64,000 bases of DNA from the NCBI RefSeq assembly GCF_006346325.1, contig NZ_VDYR01000001.1, positions 1,178,001 to 1,242,000 of the forward strand, written 5' to 3'. The position numbers and the translations under genes were made by a program. The stretch comes from Sphingomonas japonica. Its GTDB lineage: Bacteria > Pseudomonadota > Alphaproteobacteria > Sphingomonadales > Sphingomonadaceae. Within the stretch, counting starts at the first letter, position 1; every line of letters starts with the position of its first letter. The notes under the pieces were generated by a model, which saw only the letters and a list, made by a program, of their open reading frames with translations, was not told the DNA's origin and ran no database searches. Of this stretch, positions 37,951 through 46,184 are shown piece after piece.

Positions 37951-38433
37951 TCAGCCGCGGTCACGCAGCAGCCGCTGCGCATCGCGTTTCCACTCGCGTT
38001 CCTTGATATGCTCGCGCTTGTCGTGGTCCTTGCGGCCCTTGGCGAGCGCCAGCTCGACCTTGGCGCGGCCCTGGCCGTTGAAGTAGACGGTGAGCGGGAC
38101 GAGCGTCATCCCCTCGCGCGCGACCGCGCCATGCAGCTTGGTGATCTCGCGTTCGCGCAGCAGCAACTTGCGGGGCCGCTTGGGTTCGTGATTGAAGCGG
38201 TTGCCGTGGCTGAACTCCGGGATGTTGGCGTTGACCAGCCACACCTCGCTGCCCTTCACCTCGGCATAGCTTTCGGCGATCGAGCCCTCGCCCGAGCGCA
38301 GGCTCTTCACCTCGGTCCCGGTCAACGCGATGCCCGCCTCATACACCGTGTCGATGGCATATTCGAACCGCGCGCGCCGGTTCTCGGCGACGGTCTTGAC
38401 CTTGTCGAACAGGGAATGGCGGGGACGCGACAT
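37951..38433 (-). CDS. smpB: SsrA (tmRNA)-binding protein
   Basis: Binds tmRNA and delivers it to stalled ribosomes for trans-translation. It is 160 aa, the normal length. Family signatures are complete: [65 protein letters not shown] and the basic C-terminal tail GKKDHDKRE-like [22 protein letters not shown]. No ssrA gene is visible in this window. It heads the smpB, DUF2062, cckA run, 48 bases after a small hypothetical gene. Confidence 0.96.
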   Translation of the reverse strand: MSRPRHSLFDKVKTVAENRRARFEYAIDTVYEAGIALTGTEVKSLRSGEGSIAESYAEVKGSEVWLVNANIPEFSHGNRFNHEPKRPRKLLLREREITKLHGAVAREGMTLVPLTVYFNGQGRAKVELALAKGRKDHDKREHIKEREWKRDAQRLLRDRG

Positions 38434-38481
38434 CAGCGCCGCGAGATAGGCGGTCCGGAGCGATAAGGGAAGGCGCTGCGG

Positions 38482-38688
38482 CTATCCGGCCGTCTTTACC
38501 GCGCGGCACAGCTTGAGCAGTTCGCGCCGCAGCGTCGGGCCGCTGAGATGCTGCTGGACCGAGACGTGCTGCTCGCGGATGAGGACCGCGCGGATCTGCT
38601 CGATCGTCGTATAATCGCCGGTGCGCGCCAGTTCATAGGCCCGCTCGACGGTGCCCGGGCGATGCGGCTGGGGCTGCGGGTCACTCAT
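38482..38688 (-). CDS. Small conserved-looking hypothetical protein (68 aa)
   Basis: Cytoplasmic, 68 aa, mostly helical, with the pattern TVERAYELARTGDYTTIEQIRAVLIREQ followed by LSGPTLRRELLKLCRAV, which looks like a winged or helix-turn-helix-like fold. I do not recognise a named family. Its ATG overlaps the stop of the preceding 58-aa gene by 4 bases (38685-38688), and smpB follows after 48 bases, so it belongs to the smpB-cckA transcript. Confidence 0.7.
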   Translation of the reverse strand: MSDPQPQPHRPGTVERAYELARTGDYTTIEQIRAVLIREQHVSVQQHLSGPTLRRELLKLCRAVKTAG

Positions 38689-38861
38689 GCCGGACCCGGG
38701 CGTTCGACGGCGACGGTCCGGTGCGGATAGCCGCGCGCCGTCAGGAGGCCCGCATAGCCGCGCGCCAGCCCGGCATGCGCCATGCGCGCCTCGGAGGAAC
38801 GCGCGCGCTTGGCACGCATCAGCGAAACCTGTTCGCGGTGGAGAAGATAATTGGTGTCCAT
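38685..38861 (-). CDS. Small basic hypothetical protein (58 aa)
   Basis: 58 aa, arginine-rich and cytoplasmic, beginning MDTNYLLHREQVSLMRAKRA. GAGGGG lies 6 bases before the ATG, a strong ribosome site. The stop overlaps the next gene in ATGA, so the two small proteins are translationally coupled and may work together. No family is recognised. Confidence 0.68.
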   Translation of the reverse strand: MDTNYLLHREQVSLMRAKRARSSEARMAHAGLARGYAGLLTARGYPHRTVAVERPGPA

Positions 38862-38979
38862 GTGGCACCCCTCGTGTTGGTAAGCGGAAGGTACCACCTC
38901 CCTGTCACGCGGCGCCTACGGAAAGTGGTTCAGGTGATGCACGGCATATAGCAGCTTTGCCGCCGAATTACGAGTGCGG

Positions 38980-39318
38980 TTACGGTTCGACCGTCATCAG
39001 CGCGGTCTGCGCATAGCGTTCGTCGTGACGATCGAACACCGCGCTGGGAAAGAACGGCCGGTCGCTGCCGGACAGGTCGACCAGACCGTCGAGCTTGAAC
39101 AGCCCCAGCTTTTCCTCGCGCGGCGGCTGGCCATCGCGCTCGAGCGTGGTCGCGCCGACATAGAGTTCGCCATGGCGGGTGAAGATGACATGCGGCGCCA
39201 GCACGACCGCCGTGCGGTTATAGGTGGCGGTCACGCACCGGCGGCGCACGATCGCCTCGAAGATGGTGGGGGCCGGCCCGGTCGGGGCCTCGGTTTCCTG
39301 CAATGCCAGCGCGCTCAT
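38980..39318 (-). CDS. Small WYL-domain-like protein
   Basis: 112 aa, soluble. IFEAIVRRRCVTATYNRTAVVLAPHVIFTRHGELYVGATTL followed by LGLFKLDGLVDL matches the outline of a lone WYL-like ligand-binding domain (short beta barrel), without the DNA-binding part normally attached. Function is unknown; it could sense a nucleotide or act as a partner subunit. A GGAAC/AGTT element at 39357-39382 may be its promoter, and the gene is divergent from the 51-aa acidic protein gene. Confidence 0.68.
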   Translation of the reverse strand: MSALALQETEAPTGPAPTIFEAIVRRRCVTATYNRTAVVLAPHVIFTRHGELYVGATTLERDGQPPREEKLGLFKLDGLVDLSGSDRPFFPSAVFDRHDERYAQTALMTVEP

Positions 39319-39356
39319 CGAAACTGCCTTACCCTAGAATGGTGCAATGCAGCAAT

Positions 39357-39382
39357 CAACTTTTCGTATTCGAGCGGGTTCC
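39357..39382 (-). promoter_or_regulatory. Possible EcfG (general stress sigma) promoter
   Basis: On the minus strand GGAAC (39382-39378), 16 bases, then AGTT compared with the alphaproteobacterial EcfG consensus GGAAC-N16/17-CGTT: one mismatch in the -10. The position is right for the WYL-like gene, about 40 bases before its ATG. Weak evidence. Confidence 0.3.
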
Positions 39383-39430
39383 ATGCGACGCATCGACGTG
39401 CGGCGCGTTGGGGCATGTAAGGAGAAGATA

Positions 39431-39586
39431 ATGACCAACCCCCAACCCAACAAACCCGATGGCGAGATTGACGACGACAAGGCCGAGAATGTCGAGGATC
39501 GCGGTGCTGTCGAGAACCAGGGCGAGACGACACCCGACGCCTATCCCGACAAGGCCAAGGGACAGCCGGACTACGGAGGGAACTGA
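39431..39586 (+). CDS. Small acidic, disordered hypothetical protein (51 aa)
   Basis: 51 aa, very hydrophilic and acidic (DGEIDDDKAENVEDRG), rich in Asn, Pro, Gly and Gln, with no hydrophobic core; almost certainly disordered. AAGGAG lies 6 bases before the ATG, a textbook ribosome site. Such short, charged proteins are often stress or desiccation related, but nothing in the sequence proves it. It is divergent from the WYL-like gene. Confidence 0.65.
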   Translation: MTNPQPNKPDGEIDDDKAENVEDRGAVENQGETTPDAYPDKAKGQPDYGGN

Positions 39587-39760
39587 GTTATCCGGCTTTG
39601 CTGCGATGGGCTTCGGTCGAGCGATAAGCACCGCGCGGGGTTTCGCGACGCTCGGTAAGAACGGTGCCCGGGTGCCGCCCCTTGAACCTCACATGGCAGC
39701 AATGGGTGGAAAGCGGACATTGCTCTCGACAGACAGCAACGAGCGCTTGCAGTGTCGGGC

Positions 39761-40234
39761 ATGGCCGTAACCGATCAGATCGAAAACATCAGGCTTGCTT
39801 GTCGAGGCTATCTTGACCTGCTGGGCTCCGCATCCGACGAGCCGCACGAGCGTCAGGCGCAGTTGGCCGACGCACTAGATCGGCTCTGCGCTGCCTTTAA
39901 TCAAGCCGACGACGTCGAGCCCGACTCAGAGGAAGTGGATGCACAAAGAGCCAATCCCCAGCAGTTTGGTGAGCAGGCAGCCGCCTCGTTTCCGGAGCTT
40001 GGCTTCTATCCCGAAGTCAACCCGCTAGACGGGTTCGAGCAGAAGATTGGCCAAGGCTGGGGCTGGGACGACTTGGTGGACATAGCCCTCGACCTCACCG
40101 AGGTACTCTGGCTACTGGAACAGGGTCGGACCAATGATGCGATTTGGACCTTTAGGTGGGGCTACCAAAACCACTGGGGCCACCATCTGCATGACTTGAG
40201 GCGGTACCTTCACAAATTGCTCTATTGGGGCTGA
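39761..40234 (+). CDS. DUF5063 family protein
   Basis: 157 aa, soluble and acidic. The pattern LACRGYLDLLG near the start and YPEVNPLD, DDLVDIALDLTEVLWLLEQG, DAIWTFRWGYQNHWGHHLHDLRRYLH at the end match DUF5063, whose role is unknown. A GTG at 39752 would add three residues; neither start has a clear ribosome site. The gene has visibly lower GC and different codon use than its neighbours and lies in a 1.2-kb islet, so it was probably acquired or mobile. The 174-base gap before it has no gene I can support. Confidence 0.75.
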   Translation: MAVTDQIENIRLACRGYLDLLGSASDEPHERQAQLADALDRLCAAFNQADDVEPDSEEVDAQRANPQQFGEQAAASFPELGFYPEVNPLDGFEQKIGQGWGWDDLVDIALDLTEVLWLLEQGRTNDAIWTFRWGYQNHWGHHLHDLRRYLHKLLYWG

Positions 40235-40329
40235 ACGTCCGCTAATGGGCGTAAGCGGAATGACCGCTTTCGACACGCTCCGCCGCCCTCTTGTAGCCCT
40301 TAGACGGCTCGCTAGCTGCCGCGAACGTC

Positions 40330-40716
40330 TTAACGGTTTGACGCGCAACGCTGAAAAAAGCCGATGATCCCAGCATCCATCACAAGCTGGTTGCGCGCTC
40401 TGAAAGACGCTTCATCAAGGTGATCGATCACAACAAGGTGTCTCGCGTCTTCGCCTTGTAGTTCGAAATGAAGTTCAACCACGCCTCGTGATGCCTTCGG
40501 ATCGGTAATGATAAAGTGGGCAGAGGAGGCGGAAAGGTCTTCGATTAGGATCACGCGATCAGTCCTGCCCAGCCAATCGACGCTATTCTCTCGAACGTGA
40601 AGTTCCGGCGCGGACTTGCATGTTCCTACCGCTGCAACATAGCGGCCTTGGAATTTATCGGGAACGGAGCTCACCAGGTTATCACCAAGAAGCGCGAGCA
40701 AGATGGAATGGATCAC
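40330..40716 (-). CDS. Unrecognised, probably exported protein (128 aa)
   Basis: 128 aa from a GTG start that has GGAGG 7 bases upstream, which decides the start over a frame open to 40764. The first residues (IHSILLALLG) look like a short signal peptide, followed by VPDKFQGRYVAAVGTCKS and alternating strand-like segments, suggesting a small beta-barrel or lipocalin-like protein. No family was recognised. Low GC matches the neighbouring DUF5063 gene, which it faces convergently; both are in the islet. Confidence 0.58.
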   Translation of the reverse strand: MIHSILLALLGDNLVSSVPDKFQGRYVAAVGTCKSAPELHVRENSVDWLGRTDRVILIEDLSASSAHFIITDPKASRGVVELHFELQGEDARHLVVIDHLDEASFRARNQLVMDAGIIGFFQRCASNR

Positions 40717-40871
40717 GACGCTGCCTCCGAAAGCTGGAGCGTAGTTATGCTCAACGACAAGCACGTCCGCAATTGGGCGTCACCGGTCATTCGCAATTTC
40801 AGGCCCATGGCTGGATTTGGAAACCTATCTCCGACCTGCCGACAAGAACCAGCCCCGTTTGACGCGCGTCC

Positions 40872-42596
40872 TCAGAACACCGCGCGCGGTTCGTCTTCCT
40901 CCAGCATCGCTTGGCGCACCAGCGGGATCGGTGGCCCGCCATAGCTCAGGAAAGCATCGTGGAATGCCTTCCATCCGCGCCGCCCGCCGCGGCTGGCGGT
41001 CCAGTCGGCGCGCAGCTTGCGGATCATCAGCTTGCCGAGCGTGTAGTTGAGATAGGCCGGATCATAGGTGCCGCGCGCCGCCTGCTGGCGGGCATTGCCC
41101 TCGTCCTGATAGCATTGCTCCTGGAACATCGCCTGCGATTGCGCCTGCGTCATGCCCTGCGCATGCAGTCCGATCGCCGACAGATAGCGGCAATTGCGCA
41201 GCAGCGCGTTCGACAATTGCCCGATATGCGTCGCCGGATCGCCGCGCAGGCCGGCTTCCCACATCATCTCCTCCGCATAATGCGCCCAGCCCTCGGCATT
41301 GGCATAGCCGACGAACAGCCGCCCGACGATCGATTCGACGCGGTTGGCATGAAGAAATTGCAGGAAGTGGCCCGGCCATACTTCGTGGACGGTAGTGAAC
41401 AGCAGGTCGGGCTCGCCGGGGATGTACGCCGCCTGCACCTGGGGCGACCAGGCAGGATCGGGCGGCGAGATGTAATAGATCGACGGCAGGCCGAGCTCGT
41501 ACGGCCCGGGGATGTCGATATAGGCGGAATTCTGGCGGTTATAGGGCGGGCTTTCGCGCACCATCGCCTGTTCGGTCCCCGGAATGCTGACCAGGTCCTG
41601 CGCGACGACGAATTCGCGCAGCTCGGGAATCTGCGCCCGCGCCGCGGCGACGGGACCGCCCTCGGGCTTGATCGCGTTGACCTTGGCCAGGCAATCGGCG
41701 ATCGGCGCGCCGGGTGCGAACTTTGCGCATTCGGCGCGCAGGATCTGCTGGTTGCGGCGCAGGTCGGCCTGACCGATCCGGGCGAGGTCCTCAATCGGGA
41801 GATCGACCGCCTCGGTCGCCTTGAGCATCCGTGCGAACCGTTCCGGTCCCATCGCGAAGTCCTGCGTCGCGCTGTCACGCTTCGCTCCGAGCCAGTCGCG
41901 CAGCTGGCGCATCGCGGTGGCGGCCGGTGCGGCGGCGCGCTTGAGTTCGCGCTGCATCGCCGGGTCCTCGACGTCGGCAAATGCAGCCAGAGCCTCCTCG
42001 CCATAATAGTCGGCGAATCCGCCGAACGCCGCGACGCCATACTCGACATAGCTGGCGGGCAGCGGCTGATCGAGATTGGCGCGGATCTGCGCCGTCACTT
42101 GCGGAATCGCGCGCAGGAACGCCGTCATCGCGCGCATCCGCGTCGCCGCATCGGCGTATTCGCGGGCGACATAGACATTGGGGTCGAGCCCTGCTCCGAC
42201 ATAATAGGCCGGATTGCGATGCGGCTGATCGGCGTCCTCCAGCCAGAACAGCTTTCCTTCGACCACCTTGACCAGATAATCGCGCTCGAACGCCTGCGCG
42301 CCGGTCAGCGCCTTGTAGCCACGCGCCTTGTGCAGCGTCTGCTTGTAGAACTCGCCCTGCGCCTCGAGCCCCTCCTCGCTCCAGTCGGGAAGCCGCCCGT
42401 CATATTGGTGGCGCCCCTGATAGACGGCGAAGCCGGGGTCGAGTTCGAACCAGCGGCGCAGCGTGGCGTCGCGGAAACTGTCCCAGTCGGCGCGGCTCGG
42501 CTGGACCAGCGCGGTGTTGGCGATCGGGCTCGAAGGCTCCTCGGAACAACCGGCGATCAGCGCCAGCGATCCAAGCAAAAATCCGAAGTTACGCAT
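40872..42596 (-). CDS. DUF885 family lipoprotein, probable metallopeptidase
   Basis: 574 aa. The chosen start gives a lipoprotein signal with lipobox ALIAGC (MRNFGFLLGSLALIAGC), so a frame open 34 codons further is set aside. The DUF885 core carries TTVHEVWPGHFLQFLHANR, the HExxPGH-type zinc motif, with AEGWAHYAEEMMWEAG downstream providing the third ligand region, then GMTQAQSQAMF near the end. Family members are exported carboxypeptidase-like enzymes with little biochemistry. It is divergent from the alpha/beta hydrolase gene over 128 bases. Confidence 0.88.
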   Translation of the reverse strand: MRNFGFLLGSLALIAGCSEEPSSPIANTALVQPSRADWDSFRDATLRRWFELDPGFAVYQGRHQYDGRLPDWSEEGLEAQGEFYKQTLHKARGYKALTGAQAFERDYLVKVVEGKLFWLEDADQPHRNPAYYVGAGLDPNVYVAREYADAATRMRAMTAFLRAIPQVTAQIRANLDQPLPASYVEYGVAAFGGFADYYGEEALAAFADVEDPAMQRELKRAAAPAATAMRQLRDWLGAKRDSATQDFAMGPERFARMLKATEAVDLPIEDLARIGQADLRRNQQILRAECAKFAPGAPIADCLAKVNAIKPEGGPVAAARAQIPELREFVVAQDLVSIPGTEQAMVRESPPYNRQNSAYIDIPGPYELGLPSIYYISPPDPAWSPQVQAAYIPGEPDLLFTTVHEVWPGHFLQFLHANRVESIVGRLFVGYANAEGWAHYAEEMMWEAGLRGDPATHIGQLSNALLRNCRYLSAIGLHAQGMTQAQSQAMFQEQCYQDEGNARQQAARGTYDPAYLNYTLGKLMIRKLRADWTASRGGRRGWKAFHDAFLSYGGPPIPLVRQAMLEEDEPRAVF

Positions 42597-42662
42597 ACGC
42601 CATCCTCTCGATTGCGCGGAACTTGGCAGGTTCATGGTACGATTGCCACCCCGCGCTCCGGG

Positions 42663-42687
42663 GGAACGACTGGCAAGGCGAGCGGTT
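42663..42687 (+). promoter_or_regulatory. Possible EcfG promoter for the alpha/beta hydrolase
   Basis: GGAAC (42663-42667), 16 bases and GGTT (42684-42687) match the EcfG pattern GGAAC-N16-CGTT with one change. It would start transcription about 30 bases before the ATG at 42725. Haloperoxidase-like hydrolases are plausible stress genes. A TTGACA overlaps but lacks a good -10. Confidence 0.33.
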
Positions 42688-42724
42688 GACAGAAGCACCC
42701 CCCGGCAAAACCGAAAGGCGCCCC

Positions 42725-43606
42725 ATGCCCTATATCAAAACGCGCGACGGCACCGATATCTACGTCAAGGATTGGGGCGACGGCCGCCCGGTCATCCTGA
42801 TCCACGGTTGGCCGGTATCGGCGGACATGTGGGATGCGCAGTCGATGGCGCTGGCCGATGCAGGATTCCGCGCAATCGCCTATGATCGCCGCGGCTTCGG
42901 CCGGTCCGGTCAGCCGTGGTCGGGCTATGACTACGACACGCTGGCCGACGATCTCGCCGATGTGATGGAAGCAACCGGCGCGACCGAGGACGTGACGTTG
43001 GTCGGCTTTTCGATGGGCGGCGGCGAAGTCGCCCGCTACATGTCGCGACACGATGGCAAAGGCGTGGTCGCCGCGGCGCTGATATCCTCGGTCGTGCCCT
43101 ATATGCTGAAGACCGACGACAATCCCCACGGCGTGCCGCAGGAAACCTTCAACCAGATCACCAAAGGTCTCACGACGGATCGCGCGCATTTCTATCGCCA
43201 GACGTTCCTGCCGCAGTTCCTGGGCGTCGGATACATCACCAGCCCGGTCAGTGACGAGATTCTCGACATCACTACGTCCATCGCGATGATGGCTGGCTTC
43301 AAGCCTACGCTGGCCTGTGCCGACAGCTTTGCGCACACCGATTTCCGCCCGGATTTGGCATCGTTCCGGGTGCCGACCCTGATCGTGCACGGCACCAAGG
43401 ACCAGACCGTACCGATCGATGCGACGGGCCGCGCAGCGGCGAAGGGTATCGCCGGCGCGCAACTGGTCGAATATGACGGCGAGCCGCATGGTCTGGTCAT
43501 CACGTCGAGCGATCGGCTGACCCAGGACCTGCTGACCTTCCTGGGCGATCCCCGAGAGCGCAGCTTCGTGGCGGCGAAGACATCGTCCGACGCGCTGATC
43601 GCCTGA
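42725..43606 (+). CDS. Alpha/beta hydrolase (cofactor-free haloperoxidase/arylesterase-like)
   Basis: 293 aa, cytoplasmic. The triad is visible: nucleophile serine in GFSMGGGEVARY, acid in HGTKDQTVPID, and histidine in GEPHGLVIT. The oxyanion region is LIHGWPVSADMWD and YDRRGFGRSGQPWSGYDYD is typical of the non-haem chloroperoxidase/perhydrolase group. These are esterases that can make peracids; the natural substrate is unknown. ATG at 42725 is used, since the conserved fold begins right after it. Confidence 0.88.
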   Translation: MPYIKTRDGTDIYVKDWGDGRPVILIHGWPVSADMWDAQSMALADAGFRAIAYDRRGFGRSGQPWSGYDYDTLADDLADVMEATGATEDVTLVGFSMGGGEVARYMSRHDGKGVVAAALISSVVPYMLKTDDNPHGVPQETFNQITKGLTTDRAHFYRQTFLPQFLGVGYITSPVSDEILDITTSIAMMAGFKPTLACADSFAHTDFRPDLASFRVPTLIVHGTKDQTVPIDATGRAAAKGIAGAQLVEYDGEPHGLVITSSDRLTQDLLTFLGDPRERSFVAAKTSSDALIA

Positions 43607-43645
43607 CGCATTGCGCGGCGCCGGTCACTCTGCCTAAGGGCAGCC

Positions 43646-44995
43646 ATGGCCGGCGCTGCACCCCATCCCTTCTCGATCCACAATTTCCGCGCCTACTGGC
43701 TGGCGCGGCTGAGCACGACGCTGGCGCAGATGGCGATGGTCATCGTCATCGGCTGGCAAGTCTACGACATCGCCCGCGCGACGATGCCGATCCGCGACGC
43801 GGCATTCCAGCTCGGGCTCATCGGCGTGGCGCAATTCCTGCCGCTGCTGGCACTGTCGCTGGTCGCGGGCTGGGTCGCCGACCGCGTCGACCGGCGCTGG
43901 ATCGCACGCGGAGCGGTCGCACTGGAGGCGGGATGCGCGCTGACGCTGGCGTGGCTGACCTATAGCGACGCGATCACCCTGCCCGCACTGTTCGGCATTG
44001 CCGCGCTGCTGGGCGTCGCGCGGGCATTCGCCGGTCCGTCGCTGCAGGCGCTGGCGCCCAATCTGGTCCCGGTGGCGGTGCTGCCGACCGCGATCGCGCT
44101 GAGTTCGATCGCGTGGCAGTCCGGATCCGTGCTCGGCCCGGCGATGGGCGGCTATCTCTACGCCGCCGCGCCGTGGCTGCCCTATACGGTGTCGGGAGGG
44201 CTGTTCGCCTTCGCCTTCGTGATGCTGATGCTCATCACGCCGGTGGCGCGGCGGACGATGACCGGGCCGACCAACCCCTTTGCGCAGATGATCGACGGGC
44301 TGCATTATGTCCGGCGCAATAGGCTGGTGTTCGGGGCGATCAGCCTCGACCTGTTCGCGGTGCTGCTGGGCGGTGCGACCGCGATGCTGCCGGTCTATGC
44401 ACGCGATATCCTGCAGGTCGGCGCGGATGGGCTGGGACATTTGCGCGCCGCGCCGGCGCTGGGCGCGGTCGCGGTCGCCCTGTGGTTTTCGTTCCGGCCG
44501 CTCACCCGCAATGTCGGGGTCAAGATGCTCGGCGCGGTTGCCGTTTTCGGGGTCGCCACGATCGTCTTCGGCCTGTCGGCGCCGATCATGCTGCCGCTGT
44601 TCGGCAGCGCCGCGATCGGCAGCGATTTCGCCCCGGCGGTGCTGGTCGCACTGGGTGGGCTGTTCGGGCTGGGCGCGGCCGACATGGTTTCGGTCTATAT
44701 CCGCCAGTCGCTGATTCAGTTGCACACCCCCGACGAGATGCGCGGCCGCGTCGGCGCGGTATCGACGCTGTTCATATCGGGGTCGAACGAGCTGGGCGAG
44801 GCCGAGTCCGGATTTCTCGCCGCGCTGGTCGGGCCAGTGGCGGCGGTTGTCGGCGGCGGCATCGGTGCCATATTGGTCACCATCCTGTGGGCCAGGTGGT
44901 TCCCCGAACTGCGCCGCGCGCGAAGCTTCGATCCGCCCGAGACCCTGGAATTCACCTCCGTCGCCGACGGTGCCGCCAAGGAGAAGCCAGCATGA
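43646..44995 (+). CDS. MFS exporter, EntS-like (DHA3 family)
   Basis: Inner-membrane efflux protein, 449 aa, 12 helices. Opening [35 protein letters not shown], then loop [11 protein letters not shown] (MFS motif A-like), and [20 protein letters not shown] and later [32 protein letters not shown], as in enterobactin-exporter relatives. It overlaps cysK by 4 bases (ATGA), so the exporter and a cysteine-synthesis enzyme are translationally coupled. Substrate could be a thiol compound, siderophore or drug; context favours a sulfur metabolite, but this is inference. Confidence 0.85.
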   Translation: MAGAAPHPFSIHNFRAYWLARLSTTLAQMAMVIVIGWQVYDIARATMPIRDAAFQLGLIGVAQFLPLLALSLVAGWVADRVDRRWIARGAVALEAGCALTLAWLTYSDAITLPALFGIAALLGVARAFAGPSLQALAPNLVPVAVLPTAIALSSIAWQSGSVLGPAMGGYLYAAAPWLPYTVSGGLFAFAFVMLMLITPVARRTMTGPTNPFAQMIDGLHYVRRNRLVFGAISLDLFAVLLGGATAMLPVYARDILQVGADGLGHLRAAPALGAVAVALWFSFRPLTRNVGVKMLGAVAVFGVATIVFGLSAPIMLPLFGSAAIGSDFAPAVLVALGGLFGLGAADMVSVYIRQSLIQLHTPDEMRGRVGAVSTLFISGSNELGEAESGFLAALVGPVAAVVGGGIGAILVTILWARWFPELRRARSFDPPETLEFTSVADGAAKEKPA

Positions 44996-45912
44996 AGGCC
45001 AACACGATCCTCGAGACGATCGGCAACACGCCCCACATCCGCGTCGCGCGGCTGTTCCCGGATGCGGAAGTGTGGATCAAGTCGGAGCGGTCGAACCCAG
45101 GCGGGTCGATCAAGGACCGCATCGCGCTGGCGATGATCGAGGCGGCCGAGGCGTCGGGCGACCTTAAGCCCGGCGGCACGATCATCGAGCCGACCAGCGG
45201 CAATACCGGCGTCGGGTTGGCGATGGTCGCGGCGGTCAAGGGCTACAAGCTGGTGCTGGTCATGCCCGAGAGCATGTCGATCGAGCGCCGCCGCCTGATG
45301 CTGGCCTATGGCGCCAGCTTCGACCTTACCCCGCGCGAAAAGGGCATGAAGGGCGCAATCGAGCGTGCGATCGAGCTGGTCGGACAGACCCCAGGCGCGT
45401 GGATGCCGCAGCAGTTCGACAATCCCGCCAATGTCGATGTGCATGTGCGCACCACCGCGCAGGAAATCCTCGCCGACTTCAAGGACGCGCCGATCGATGC
45501 GATCATCACCGGGGTCGGTACCGGCGGGCACATCACCGGCGTTGCCGAGATGCTCAAGCAGCACTGGCCCGACCTCAAGGTGTTCGCGGTCGAACCCGAA
45601 TTGTCGCCGGTGATCTCTGGCGGCGCCCCCGGACCCCACCCGATCCAGGGCATCGGCGCAGGCTTCGTCCCCGGCAATCTCCATACGCAGGCGATCGACG
45701 GTGCGATCCAGGTGTCGGCGGATGCCGCCAAGGAAATGGCACGGCAGGCGGCCAGCAAGGAAGGCATGCTGGTCGGCATCTCGTCGGGAGCGACGCTGGC
45801 GGCGATCGCCGCCAAGCTGCCCGAACTGCCCGCGGGATCGCGCGTGCTGGGGTTCAATTACGACACCGGCGAGCGCTATCTGTCGGTTCCGGACTTCCTG
45901 CCCGAAGCCTGA
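44992..45912 (+). CDS. cysK: Cysteine synthase A (O-acetylserine sulfhydrylase)
   Basis: PLP enzyme making cysteine from O-acetylserine and sulfide, 306 aa. The Schiff-base lysine is in [14 protein letters not shown] phosphate loop [11 protein letters not shown], and substrate loop [24 protein letters not shown] and [10 protein letters not shown] are also typical CysK. Slightly shorter N-terminus than the E. coli enzyme. It is coupled to the MFS exporter gene by a 4-base overlap. CysM is an alternative name; loop sequences favour CysK. Confidence 0.93.
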   Translation: MKANTILETIGNTPHIRVARLFPDAEVWIKSERSNPGGSIKDRIALAMIEAAEASGDLKPGGTIIEPTSGNTGVGLAMVAAVKGYKLVLVMPESMSIERRRLMLAYGASFDLTPREKGMKGAIERAIELVGQTPGAWMPQQFDNPANVDVHVRTTAQEILADFKDAPIDAIITGVGTGGHITGVAEMLKQHWPDLKVFAVEPELSPVISGGAPGPHPIQGIGAGFVPGNLHTQAIDGAIQVSADAAKEMARQAASKEGMLVGISSGATLAAIAAKLPELPAGSRVLGFNYDTGERYLSVPDFLPEA

Positions 45913-45973
45913 ACGGGTGGCGCCGTGCGGCGTTTCGGACTATCACAGCCCAGCTTTTTGCCGGGGGGTGGAT

Positions 45974-46108
45974 ATGCGCAATGCCCTGATCTGTGTCGCG
46001 GTGATGGCCGCGCTGCTGCTGCTGTGGCCGCTGGCGTTCGGTACGCATGGCGGCGGGCGCGTCGATGCGGCCACCGTCCGCATCGCGGTTCCGCCGGTGG
46101 CGCGCTGA
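45974..46108 (+). CDS. Putative single-helix small membrane protein (44 aa)
   Basis: 44 aa: one hydrophobic segment (MRNALICVAVMAALLLLWPLAFG, residues 1-23) and a short polar tail. A purine-rich GGGGGGTGG precedes the ATG. It could be a genuine small membrane protein or a tiny secreted peptide; no homologue family is recognised. It lies between cysK and the SleB-like hydrolase gene on the same strand. Confidence 0.4.
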   Translation: MRNALICVAVMAALLLLWPLAFGTHGGGRVDAATVRIAVPPVAR

Positions 46109-46184
46109 GCAGGCCAAGGCTTGGCGATCGGCGCGCGGCTACCCATCTATCGCCGTTCTCCTAAAGGATCGCTCCCGCCCCCGC

